DNA from: G964020055 sp964020055
GTDB lineage: Bacteria > Pseudomonadota > Alphaproteobacteria > WRAU01 > Hepatincolaceae
Assembly (NCBI GenBank): GCA_964020055.1
Contig: OZ026533.1
Location: 1-64,000 of the forward strand
Length of the DNA stretch: 64,000 nt
Direction: 5' to 3'
The stretch's first letter is position 1. Every line of letters begins with the position of its first letter. Below are positions 1 through 8,363 of this stretch, in pieces. The notes under the pieces were generated by a model. The model made no database searches. It saw nothing but the letters and a program-made list of their open reading frames with translations, and was not told the DNA's origin. Position numbers and translations under genes: made by a program.

Positions 1-680
1 TGAAACAGCTATATTTTCAATTTTCTAATAATAAAAATTATCTAGAAATTCCAAATAATTTAATAATTGGTAGTTTTAATAAAATAGCGTACGATACTCT
101 TTTGAGATTGTCAGATAATACTAATAATATTATATATCTATATGGTGAACCTAAAGTTGGAAAAACATCTTTAGTAATTAAATCATTACGACAAACAAAA
201 TGTATAGAACTAAGCCAATATGAGAATATCAATACTGTTGTATTAGAGCAATACATGAAAGAAAATAATTCTTCAGTAATTTTGATAGATAATCTTCTTC
301 CTTTATCTAAAGAAGAAGAAAGAAATTTATTTAATTTATATAACTTTGTGAATTCATATAATTATAAATTGATAATAACTTCTAGGTATGCAATTAAAGA
401 TCTTAAATTATTACTTCCAGATCTGATTTCTAGATTATCTGCAAGTTTGATTATAAAAATTGAAAACCCTATGGATGATGATTTGAAAAAAATATTTTTT
501 GAACTATTATCACAAAAACAAATTATAGTAACAACTAAAGTAGTTAATTATATATTTAATAATGTTAATAGAACAGTCTTAAGTCTTATCGAAGTAATAA
601 ATAAAATGGAAGAATATATTAATATAAATAAAAAAGCGGTTAATTTAAAAAATATAAAGATAATATTATCTTATATATAA
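1..680 (+). CDS. hdaA: DnaA-related regulatory protein HdaA (5' end one base outside window)
   Basis: The frame stays open to the first base, and the window begins with TGAAACAG, so the A of an ATG probably lies one base upstream. This gives a protein of about 226 residues starting MKQLYFQF. It has only a DnaA-type AAA+ domain: Walker A GEPKVGKT (about 49-56), Walker B ILID ending at Asp97, sensor-1 (LIITSR) and a box VII segment (LISRL). The DnaA N-terminal and DNA-binding domains are missing, as in Hda/HdaA. QLYFQF at residues 3-8 resembles the beta-clamp-binding motif of Hda proteins. HdaA promotes ATP hydrolysis by DnaA on the sliding clamp to prevent re-initiation; this role comes from family knowledge. 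Its 3' end overlaps convergent rnd by 15 bases. Confidence 0.85.
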   Translation, partial: KQLYFQFSNNKNYLEIPNNLIIGSFNKIAYDTLLRLSDNTNNIIYLYGEPKVGKTSLVIKSLRQTKCIELSQYENINTVVLEQYMKENNSSVILIDNLLPLSKEEERNLFNLYNFVNSYNYKLIITSRYAIKDLKLLLPDLISRLSASLIIKIENPMDDDLKKIFFELLSQKQIIVTTKVVNYIFNNVNRTVLSLIEVINKMEEYININKKAVNLKNIKIILSYI

Positions 681-1838
681 AAGCTCATCGTATAAATAAA
701 TTCCTTTTTTTTCGTTCAAAAAGTCTAAAAAAGTTTTTCCAAATAATGTAAAACGCCAACCATTAAGAATTTTATTAGTCTCTTGCTCTTTATATAAAAT
801 AAGTTTTTTTATATCATTATCTAATGCAAGAACATTTGGATGTATATTATATTTTGTCGCAATATTATCTAAAATTTCTTTCAACAATACTTGTAATATA
901 TTTTGTATTTTATTTAATTGAGCCTCTTTTTTTGGTAAATGTTCATCTAGATTCTCTTCTTTTTCTATGTAACATTGTTTAATAATCTCAAAAATTTCTA
1001 AAGCATATTCTTGTATTTGTTTTTCTTTGATATTTTTGAATTGTTCTGCTATTTTTTCCATAATAGCTTCACTATCCTCAGATTTTAATAGTGAAAGTTC
1101 TTTGATACTCTCTATATGTAATATATGATTTCTAGGTCTATTTTCTTGTAAAGCTTTTTCTTCTCTCCATAGAAATAGTTTTTTAGAAATATAGTATGAT
1201 AAAGTAGAACATGGATTATGATGGATTTTGGACAAATGTTTGTCTAAATTAACCGAATAATTGTCTTTATTTTTAAGTTCGTCAAAGATATCAAGTAACC
1301 AATTTTCCTTTTTTTGTGAAATTATAGTTCCAATTATATTTTCATAAAGTTGGTATAAATATATAACATCAAAAGCAGCATATTTTATTTGTTTGCTAGT
1401 TAAAGGTCTATGTGTCCAATCACTGATTTTTTGTGTCTTATCTAAAGTTATATTTAATAAGTTATAAACTAAATTTTTATAGGAAGACCCCGGTTGTTGA
1501 TTAATCAACATAGCAGCTATTTGAGTATCAAATATATTCTGTGGTAGTTTATTATGTAAATGTAGAAAAATTTCAAGATCTTGTTTACCTCCATGAAATA
1601 TTTTAATGATATTATCATCATAAAGAACTTCAAATAATAAGTTTAAATCAATATCTGCTAAACAATCAATTATTATGGCATGGTTATTTTTATAACATAT
1701 TTGCAATGTACATAATTTAGGCCAAAAAGTATTTTGTCTAGTGAATTCAGTGTCTATTGCTATATATTTAGCATTTTTAATTTGAGTTAGTTCTGCAGAT
1801 AATTCAGAATTTTTTGTAATTAGTTTATATATCATCAA
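666..1838 (-). CDS. rnd: Ribonuclease D
   Basis: This 390-residue protein is a DEDDy 3'-5' exoribonuclease. Visible catalytic motifs are DTE (Asp29/Glu31), HGGKQD (Asp87) and the final YAAFD (Tyr153...Asp157) followed by VIYLYQLY. A DWTHRPLT segment typical of RNase D precedes the last motif. The C-terminal half (about 210-290) fits an HRDC domain, and length is normal for the family. RNase D trims tRNA and other stable RNA precursors in the cytoplasm. It is convergent with hdaA and divergent from the glycosyltransferase at 2071; the 232-base gap between them should carry both promoters, but I could not assign either with confidence. Confidence 0.93.
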   Translation of the reverse strand: MMIYKLITKNSELSAELTQIKNAKYIAIDTEFTRQNTFWPKLCTLQICYKNNHAIIIDCLADIDLNLLFEVLYDDNIIKIFHGGKQDLEIFLHLHNKLPQNIFDTQIAAMLINQQPGSSYKNLVYNLLNITLDKTQKISDWTHRPLTSKQIKYAAFDVIYLYQLYENIIGTIISQKKENWLLDIFDELKNKDNYSVNLDKHLSKIHHNPCSTLSYYISKKLFLWREEKALQENRPRNHILHIESIKELSLLKSEDSEAIMEKIAEQFKNIKEKQIQEYALEIFEIIKQCYIEKEENLDEHLPKKEAQLNKIQNILQVLLKEILDNIATKYNIHPNVLALDNDIKKLILYKEQETNKILNGWRFTLFGKTFLDFLNEKKGIYLYDELLYIR

Positions 1839-2070
1839 ATTATTAGTTTATATTTTAAGTATTTATATCATATTAATATATTATATCTTACTATGACTAT
1901 ATTAATATATTTTGATAAATTATAAAAATTTTTATATTGTAAAATAAACTTCTGTAGTACACTATTCATGTTAAATGTAATTCAGCTATATTAGAAGTTA
2001 TGACGTATTATATATTTATTGTTCATATATAAATAATGACTTCATTATTCAACATAAAATTAAGGTTAAT

Positions 2071-3168
2071 ATGAGTGTAGTTGTTGTATTCCCTAGAAAT
2101 AACCCTTTTTCAAAGCAAAATACTAGGCCTGTAGTATTAGCTGCCTTACCATATATTTTGCAATCAAAATTTAATATCAAAGTAATATCACCTTTTACAG
2201 AAACACCTATAGAAAATGTTTTAGTAAAAGTATTAGAAAAAAATTTGAGCACAAAAAAATATTATAAATCTTCAGTATTGGAAGAAGAGTTTATAAAAAA
2301 CTCTACTGTGGTAGAAGTTCATCAAGATATCAAATTAGCAGCGTTAATAAAAAAAAAATATCCAGAAAAAAAAGTCTTTGTTATTAAACATTGTGCCGTT
2401 TTAGTTAATATTATTTTAGATAAATTCTATTTATGTAGGATATTTCACTATCATAAATATATAAAAAATCTTGATGGTATTTATTGTGTGTCTAATTATG
2501 TTAAACAGCTTTTTATCAAGAATTTTCCTAAAGCAAAGTCAAAATTTATATTGCTTTATAATACATATGGTCACATAGATAATGTTTTAAAATGTAATAA
2601 CACAAAAAAAGAGAATATAATTCTTTTTGCAGGTAAGCCTGTAAGAAATAAAGGATTCTGTGAATTTTATAATGCTGCTATAGAAATTTTAAATACATCA
2701 TCAGATTATAAAATAATGATAATAGGAGCTTTTTTTTCAAAACAATATAAACACAAATTTGCTTATAATAAATTCTTGAAAAAACCAGAGGTACAAAAAT
2801 TTATTGATAATGGGAAGCTTATTTTAAAAAATAAATTAACAGTAGAAGAAGTCTATAAAGAAATGAGTAGGGTTAAAATTTGTGTTGTACCATCTAAAGT
2901 AAAAGAAGGTTTTGGGCTTGCATGTTTAGAAGCCTCAATGGCAAAATGTGCTATAATTTCATCAGGAAGTGGAGCTTTACCAGAAATAACTGATATATTT
3001 TCTTTATATTTAAAAAAGGTATCTTCAAAAGAAATATTTGCTTCTGTTATGAAACTTATAAACAACGAAAAACTACTTTTATCTTTAGGGAGTGACGTTT
3101 TTTCTTATGCAAAAACAAAATTTAATCCTGAAGTATTAGTATCTTCATTAGATAAGAGAAGAGGTTAA
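2071..3168 (+). CDS. Glycosyltransferase family 4 protein
   Basis: A 365-residue GT-B fold glycosyltransferase. The C-terminal donor-binding half is clear: a FAGKPVRNKGF segment (loop after the first strand of the Rossmann domain) and EGFGLACLE at about 279-287, the E-x7-E motif of GT4 retaining enzymes that contacts the nucleotide sugar. The N-terminal acceptor half is divergent. An AAGG element lies just upstream of the ATG. The next gene is another glycosyltransferase starting 4 bases after the stop, so the two probably work in one surface polysaccharide or LPS-core pathway. Donor and acceptor sugars cannot be read from sequence. Confidence 0.85.
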   Translation: MSVVVVFPRNNPFSKQNTRPVVLAALPYILQSKFNIKVISPFTETPIENVLVKVLEKNLSTKKYYKSSVLEEEFIKNSTVVEVHQDIKLAALIKKKYPEKKVFVIKHCAVLVNIILDKFYLCRIFHYHKYIKNLDGIYCVSNYVKQLFIKNFPKAKSKFILLYNTYGHIDNVLKCNNTKKENIILFAGKPVRNKGFCEFYNAAIEILNTSSDYKIMIIGAFFSKQYKHKFAYNKFLKKPEVQKFIDNGKLILKNKLTVEEVYKEMSRVKICVVPSKVKEGFGLACLEASMAKCAIISSGSGALPEITDIFSLYLKKVSSKEIFASVMKLINNEKLLLSLGSDVFSYAKTKFNPEVLVSSLDKRRG

Positions 3169-3172
3169 TATT

Positions 3173-4159
3173 TTGATAAAAATATCTGTAATTATTCCTA
3201 TATATAATGGTGAAAAATTTATTTCTAAATGTATTGATAACGTACTTGAGCAAAGTTTAAAAGAAATTGAAATAATACTAATAGATGATTGCTCTACAGA
3301 CAAAACACCAGAAATTTTAAAAGCATATCAATCAAAACAGAATATTAAAATTATTACTAATAAACATAACTTAGGCCCAGCTATATCACGTAATCTTGGA
3401 TTAGAATTAGCTGCAGGGGAATATATTCATTTTCTTGATTCTGACGATTTGTTAAAGAATAACTTGGTATATTTAAACTTGTACGATTATGCTGAAAAAA
3501 ATCAAGTAGATATAGTTGTTTTTGATTGTGAAAAAAGGAACTTTATAACAAATGATTTGATAAAAATTATTTCTTGGGAAGTTCCTAAAAACAAAATAAT
3601 GTCTACCATAGAAGAGAAAACCGTTTGTTTATCTCAAAGAATTTTTGTTTGGAATAAAATTTATAAATCATCTTTTATAAAAGAAAAAAATATAAAGTTT
3701 TTATCACAAATAACAGATGAAGATAGATATTTTCATTGGATATCAATTATCAAGTGTTCTAGTATAATAGTTTATCCTATGATATGTTATATATATATGG
3801 AACGAGAAAATTCTTTATCGCATACAGAAACAAATTATGGTAGATTTCATCACATAATTATAGCTTCTGAAAGTATCAAAAATTTTTTGATAGAGGAAAG
3901 TTATTTTGATAATTATAAAATAGTATTTGTTTTATTTTATTTGAAAAGGTATTGTAGAGATTTTAGAAGAAATAATGAAAGAAGCTTAGAGTTATTTCAT
4001 AAAATATCAGATTTAGTTTCTTGGATAAAAATAGAAGAATACAAAGACTATATTTCCTATATGAGATATATCAGATATAAATATTTAATAAATAAAAACT
4101 ACATTAGATTTAATTTATTAAATTTTAATTTTGAAAAAACATTCAAAGTACATAAATAA
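3173..4159 (+). CDS. Glycosyltransferase family 2 protein
   Basis: A 328-residue GT-A protein with the canonical GT2 start ISVIIPIYNGEKFI, the nucleotide-binding LIDDCSTDKT, and HFLDSDD (about 91-97) supplying the DxD metal/UDP-sugar site. Similar domains are found in LPS and capsule glycosyltransferases. It starts at TTG, preceded by a good Shine-Dalgarno stretch (AGAAGAGG) inside the end of the upstream GT4 gene, so the two are translationally linked. The C-terminal 120 residues are basic and lack transmembrane segments; a peripheral inner-membrane location is likely. Substrates are unknown. Confidence 0.87.
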   Translation: MIKISVIIPIYNGEKFISKCIDNVLEQSLKEIEIILIDDCSTDKTPEILKAYQSKQNIKIITNKHNLGPAISRNLGLELAAGEYIHFLDSDDLLKNNLVYLNLYDYAEKNQVDIVVFDCEKRNFITNDLIKIISWEVPKNKIMSTIEEKTVCLSQRIFVWNKIYKSSFIKEKNIKFLSQITDEDRYFHWISIIKCSSIIVYPMICYIYMERENSLSHTETNYGRFHHIIIASESIKNFLIEESYFDNYKIVFVLFYLKRYCRDFRRNNERSLELFHKISDLVSWIKIEEYKDYISYMRYIRYKYLINKNYIRFNLLNFNFEKTFKVHK

Positions 4160-4427
4160 CTAAAAATTTATTTTTTTCAACTAGATGAAATTATAAGCTA
4201 TTTTATAGAACTATCACTATAAGAAATTCTGTTATTGATTTGTCTTAAAAAACATAATACACAAAAAAAGTTTTCTACTAGCTACTATGTATATAAAAAT
4301 AGTTTTTATGATGTGATAAGATATATTTTTAAAGTATTTTGTGTTTTCAGGAAATAATATTTAATATTATTGTTAGATAATGTAAAATAATAAAATATAT
4401 ATTATGATTACATTATCGAAGGTTATA

Positions 4428-5015
4428 ATGAAAATTGTATTTTTAATAAGTCTATGCTTATCTTTATTTTCGTGCAATATGACAAAGCACAAAGAAAACT
4501 TAAATGAAGAAAAAAATTATTGTTATTTGAAAAATAATATCAATGCAGAAGTCCCAGATTGGATGTGCAATCCGAATACTGAAAGTCATATTTATATTTC
4601 AGCAATTGGTGAATCTTACAGAAATGGTGAAAGCTTTGGTTTAGCTGTTCAAAAAGCAGTTTCATCTGCTAGAGAGTCTTTATTATATAATATCCAAGAT
4701 CAATTAAGGTCTTATATTAGAAAGGTATGCATAAAGTTAAATATTTCTTATTCGAATATAGAGTTACTATTGTACAATTCTAACAATATATTCATGTTGC
4801 AAGAATTAAAAACAAGCAAAATATATAAACAACACACATTAGATAATGATCATATATATTTATTGGTAGGTTATGTAAAATCATCTTATTTAGAATATAT
4901 CAGTAATATTATTAATAAAACTTATGTTAATGACAAAGAAGCTTGGGATAAGGTATTAGGTGAGTATAGTATAATAGATTTTCAAAAATCATTATTAGAA
5001 GAGTTAGAAAAATAA
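4428..5015 (+). CDS. LPP20-like lipoprotein
   Basis: The reading frame opens at 4404, but the ATG at 4428 has a well-placed GAAGG five bases upstream and gives a clean lipoprotein signal, MKIVFLISLCLSLFSC, so I chose it. The mature part begins at that Cys and contains PDWMCNP followed by YISAIGES and a long amphipathic region (AVQKAVSSARESLL), the pattern of LPP20-type lipoproteins whose conserved domain follows a P-x-W motif. Family function is poorly defined; these are outer-membrane lipoproteins in Helicobacter and relatives. The gene is monocistronic by spacing, with about 270 bases of AT-rich sequence upstream in which I see no clear operator. Confidence 0.7.
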   Translation: MKIVFLISLCLSLFSCNMTKHKENLNEEKNYCYLKNNINAEVPDWMCNPNTESHIYISAIGESYRNGESFGLAVQKAVSSARESLLYNIQDQLRSYIRKVCIKLNISYSNIELLLYNSNNIFMLQELKTSKIYKQHTLDNDHIYLLVGYVKSSYLEYISNIINKTYVNDKEAWDKVLGEYSIIDFQKSLLEELEK

Positions 5016-5098
5016 AATATGATAATATATATATATAAGTTTTATATATAACAAATATACTATTATAAAAAATAAAATAAATTTACAAGGATATTAAA

Positions 5099-5551
5099 AT
5101 GGAAAAAAAGACCTATAAAAGTGAAATACAAAAAAATGATGTTATAATCACAAATGAAAAACTATCGTATAATAATCAAACCTATATGTTATCCGACTTT
5201 ACATCCGCACCTAAAATGTCTGAACAGTCTAATATTGCAAGATTTATAATACTAACATCTATATTAGCTATTTTATTAATATGGTTTAATTATTTAATAT
5301 CTCCATATAACACAAGAAAAATTTTATTATTAGAAACATTACATGATTATAGATACGTAATTGATGTTTTTTTAATAGTTATTTTTACTATTTTAACCAT
5401 GATAATGTTTAATAAATATAGAACTAAATATTATATAAAAATTCAAAATTCTGACGAAATAGAACTGAATATTTGTATGTCACATAAAAAAGATGAGGTT
5501 GTTAAAGTTTATGATGCATTATCTAAAGCAATGAAAAATAAAATTAAATAA
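5099..5551 (+). CDS. Small two-TM membrane protein, unknown function
   Basis: A 150-residue protein preceded by CAAGGATATTAAA, an adequate ribosome site. It has a polar N-terminus (1-45), two hydrophobic helices (about 47-65 and 88-105) separated by a short polar loop, and a C-terminal beta-rich tail ending in a KVYDALSKAM helix. This layout resembles the DUF6232-like family of small bitopic proteins, in which a PH-like strand arrangement flanks two helices, but I cannot confirm that by eye. It lies between the LPP20-like gene and a strong terminator. Confidence 0.6.
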   Translation: MEKKTYKSEIQKNDVIITNEKLSYNNQTYMLSDFTSAPKMSEQSNIARFIILTSILAILLIWFNYLISPYNTRKILLLETLHDYRYVIDVFLIVIFTILTMIMFNKYRTKYYIKIQNSDEIELNICMSHKKDEVVKVYDALSKAMKNKIK

Positions 5552-5576
5552 TCTATATTATATTTAAAAAATTTCT

Positions 5577-5622
5577 TAAATCCTATAACAGAAATAAAAG
5601 ATAAACTTTGTTATAGGATTTA
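5577..5622. terminator. Bidirectional terminator between the small membrane protein gene and ubiV
   Basis: A 14-bp perfect inverted repeat, TAAATCCTATAACA at 5577-5590 and its complement at 5609-5622, with an 18-base loop. Read on the minus strand it is followed by AAATTTTTT, so it fits best as the terminator of the ubi cluster. It overlaps the ubiV stop codon and can also end transcription from the plus-strand gene. Confidence 0.7.
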
Positions 5623-6537
5623 TTCGTTTGTATTATTTTTGTTAAGATATTCTCTACCAGTTCCTCCATAATAAAAACCATTAGAATAAGTGGAATTATT
5701 TGGTAAGTACTCTAATAACTTAGCATAACCTTCTGTGCCATCTATTTTTTTATTCAAAACGTCATCAAACACGCCAATTACACTTTGCATGTTTAAATCA
5801 TGAGGAGATAATCTAAAATATTTTACACCCATATTATTCAAATCACAAACTTCATTTATTAAATTAAAATAGGAGTAAGACATGGTTTGCGTACCATTTA
5901 CTGTCAAAAAGTTAGTATCTGTTAAGGTGCTTATAACTTTCCCGTTATAATCTTTTTCACATACATATCTACAATCGTCTTTTGTAGTATTGTGTATTCT
6001 CGCATGATAGCACCTAGCTGCTATAGCTAGAGGAGCTCTACCAAAACAAAATACTTCTTTATCTAAGCTTGTATTTTGAGCTATTATTTTTATTGAAGCT
6101 TTATCTAGTTCATAAGGGAAACATATTCTTAAAGCACCTTGTTGCTCTAAAATATTAGCAGTATTTTCATTATAAACATTAATAGTAGGACCAATTATGT
6201 GTTTTTTATGTTCTAATAGTCCTAAAACTCCCATATCATTTACTTCTATCAAATGCTTATCTGAATATTTTTCAATAAGCTTTTTGGCGGAATTTATTTC
6301 TAAATCACCAAGCATTAAAGATAAAGTTGATATATGTACTTTGATATTAGATTTTGTTAATCTTTCAATTACTTCGTCCATAACTATTTCAAAAAAGGGA
6401 AATCTTTTATAGCATACAGCTTCACCAAGATATACTTCGGCTATACTTGTATCTGCCATTTTAAAGTAGAAATCTCTCCAATCATTGGCTTTCCAATTAA
6501 ATAATAATGGTCCTAAAGTGAGTTTAAATTCTGTCAT
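5620..6537 (-). CDS. ubiV: Oxygen-independent ubiquinone hydroxylation protein UbiV (U32 family)
   Basis: A 305-residue U32-peptidase-family protein. Four cysteines are spaced as in the UbiV 4Fe-4S site: Cys42 (YLGEAVCYKR), Cys176 (AARCYHAR), Cys189 and Cys193 (DDCRYVC). In E. coli, UbiV (YhbV) forms a heterodimer with UbiU and, with UbiT, hydroxylates ubiquinone precursors without O2, using prephenate as oxygen donor. The gene follows ubiU at a 39-base gap and ends in a terminator, so it closes the cluster. Family assignment rests on the GEAVC and NGIQTMS-like (NGTQTMSYSYF) segments plus the neighbouring ubiU and ubiT. Confidence 0.92.
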   Translation of the reverse strand: MTEFKLTLGPLLFNWKANDWRDFYFKMADTSIAEVYLGEAVCYKRFPFFEIVMDEVIERLTKSNIKVHISTLSLMLGDLEINSAKKLIEKYSDKHLIEVNDMGVLGLLEHKKHIIGPTINVYNENTANILEQQGALRICFPYELDKASIKIIAQNTSLDKEVFCFGRAPLAIAARCYHARIHNTTKDDCRYVCEKDYNGKVISTLTDTNFLTVNGTQTMSYSYFNLINEVCDLNNMGVKYFRLSPHDLNMQSVIGVFDDVLNKKIDGTEGYAKLLEYLPNNSTYSNGFYYGGTGREYLNKNNTNE

Positions 6538-6576
6538 ATTTAAATAGTGATTAATTTTAAGTGATTTATTGTTATT

Positions 6577-7593
6577 TTATAACCATTTTCTAACATAAGC
6601 ACCTGTGGTATTAGAATTTCCTTCTGATAAAGGTTTTGATTGTCCAAGTAATTCTTCAGGATTGTATTGTTCATTATTGTTTACTTTATCTACAGCTTTT
6701 CTAAATAATTTAACAATACTTTCTACATATGCTTTTCCACGTTGTCTACCTTCTATTTTTAAAGAAGTTACACCTGCTTCTAAGAGCTCAGGAAGCATAT
6801 TTATAACATCTAATGAAGTTGGCTCTTCAAATAAATAAGAAGTTTCTCCTTCGGCTTTAAAACGCCCCTTGCAAATAGTAGGATATCCAGGAGATTCTTC
6901 TTTTTGGTATGTATTAATTACAGTATTGTTTAGTTTACTTAATAAAAGCTTTCCTTTGTCTTCATATTCGACAAACTCAGCAGGGGAGCAAACACCATTT
7001 TTATTTGGAGATCTACCTGTAACATATGAAGAAAGAGAGCATTTACCTTCTGCCATTACACATAAACCACCATACACAAAAACTTCTATTTTTACATTGA
7101 TTCTTTCTTTGAATTTTTTAATTTGTCTAACAGTTAAGACTCTTGGTAGTACCACACAACTTACTTTATAATTTTCAACAAAGTAGCTTATTGCTTCTAC
7201 AGATGATGCAGTTGCTTGTACAGATAAATGACGTTTAAGGTTAGGGTGATTTTTATAAGCATATTCCAATACAGCAATATCTGCAACAATTACACCATAT
7301 GCACCACATTTGGCAGAATTATCTACAGCTTTATACCATAAGTCTACATTTCCAGCAGAAGGATAAGTATTAATTGCAACTAATACTTTTGCATTATATT
7401 TGTTTGCAAAATCTACTGCTTCTTTTAATTCTTGTGGGGAAAAGTTTAATCCTGGAAAATTTCTTGCGTTTGTATCATCTCTAAAACCGCAATATACAAA
7501 ATCTGCTCCTGCTAAAACAGCAGCCTTGAAAGCAGCAGGTGTACCAGCGGGACAAACTATTTCTAATTTTTTATCATTTATGTAATGTGTCAT
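6577..7593 (-). CDS. ubiU: Oxygen-independent ubiquinone hydroxylation protein UbiU (U32 family)
   Basis: A U32-family protein very similar in motif order to E. coli YhbU/UbiU: LEIVCPAG at the start, DDTNARNFPGLNF, HLSVQATAS, VLPRVLT, and the cluster-binding cysteines GGLCVMAEGKCSLSSY, NGVCSPAEF and YPTICKGRF (181, 188, 205 and 244, counted from the upstream GTG), followed by SLKIEGRQR. I chose the ATG at 7593; an in-frame GTG at 7602 adds three residues. Neither has a strong ribosome site. It partners with UbiV in a 4Fe-4S heterodimer acting in anaerobic ubiquinone synthesis. Confidence 0.94.
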   Translation of the reverse strand: MTHYINDKKLEIVCPAGTPAAFKAAVLAGADFVYCGFRDDTNARNFPGLNFSPQELKEAVDFANKYNAKVLVAINTYPSAGNVDLWYKAVDNSAKCGAYGVIVADIAVLEYAYKNHPNLKRHLSVQATASSVEAISYFVENYKVSCVVLPRVLTVRQIKKFKERINVKIEVFVYGGLCVMAEGKCSLSSYVTGRSPNKNGVCSPAEFVEYEDKGKLLLSKLNNTVINTYQKEESPGYPTICKGRFKAEGETSYLFEEPTSLDVINMLPELLEAGVTSLKIEGRQRGKAYVESIVKLFRKAVDKVNNNEQYNPEELLGQSKPLSEGNSNTTGAYVRKWL

Positions 7594-7674
7594 TTTATAC
7601 ACTTTTGTTAAATATTATATATCTGTAAATGTTATGTATTTATATACAATAACATTTTTTTCATGATAAATATT

Positions 7675-8355
7675 TTATTTATGTGAATAATCAGATTTTT
7701 TTCTTGTAGGTTTCTTATCGATTTTATTTATAGATGTCCATATTTTTTCAATTTCATGATTAACATCGTCTAACTTGTAGTTTATACTATTTATGTGTCT
7801 TGTGTTATCTAATACTAATGTTTCTGTAATCAAATCTATATCGTTTTGAAGTTTTTTATATAAGTCTATAGATAGTATAGTTATTTTTTTAAATGTGTTG
7901 TCAAAAGGCTTAAAAATATAAGCTAAATCCTCTATTATATTCATATCTTGGCTGTCAATTGCATTTCTTAATGCAACAGAAGCTGCTGTTGACCCTTCTA
8001 TAATGATTTCTTTAGAAAAAAAAGCAGCATCAGCATCGAGCTTACCTTCAAATAATCTTAATAAATCTGTAAGAGATCCTTTTATTGTAGAAGAAGATTT
8101 TATATTTTCGGTTCTTCTTATAGCAATTAGAGTAGGATTATTTTTATTTGGCTGCATATAAAATACAAACGGTAAATCATAAGCGTCAATAACGAAACTT
8201 AAATCATCGTAAGATAATCTGTCAAAAATATTAGAATGTTTATTTTGCATTACTTCCATTGCTCTTTTTAAAAAAAACTGTATTACCCTAAAAGGTAAGT
8301 TTTTTAAAAGAAGACCAAGTAACAATGTTAGTGACAAGTGATTCTTAAAATTCAT
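7675..8355 (-). CDS. ubiT: Ubiquinone biosynthesis accessory factor UbiT (SCP2 domain) with C-terminal extension
   Basis: The core (about 40-140) is an SCP2 sterol-carrier-like domain: FVIDAYDLPFVFYM, a strand of IAIRRTE, then GSLTDLLRLFEGKLDADAAFFSKE and IEGSTAASVALRNA, the usual UbiT/UbiJ pattern. UbiT binds isoprenoid quinone intermediates for UbiU-UbiV. About 60 extra residues at the C-terminus, predicted mainly helical, exceed the E. coli protein (about 174 residues) and have no obvious homology. I prefer the ATG at 8355; an upstream in-frame TTG at 8367 overlaps the stop codon of the preceding gene. The first 30 residues are hydrophobic and may bind membrane. Confidence 0.85.
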   Translation of the reverse strand: MNFKNHLSLTLLLGLLLKNLPFRVIQFFLKRAMEVMQNKHSNIFDRLSYDDLSFVIDAYDLPFVFYMQPNKNNPTLIAIRRTENIKSSSTIKGSLTDLLRLFEGKLDADAAFFSKEIIIEGSTAASVALRNAIDSQDMNIIEDLAYIFKPFDNTFKKITILSIDLYKKLQNDIDLITETLVLDNTRHINSINYKLDDVNHEIEKIWTSINKIDKKPTRKKSDYSHK

Positions 8356-8363
8356 ATTATCAA

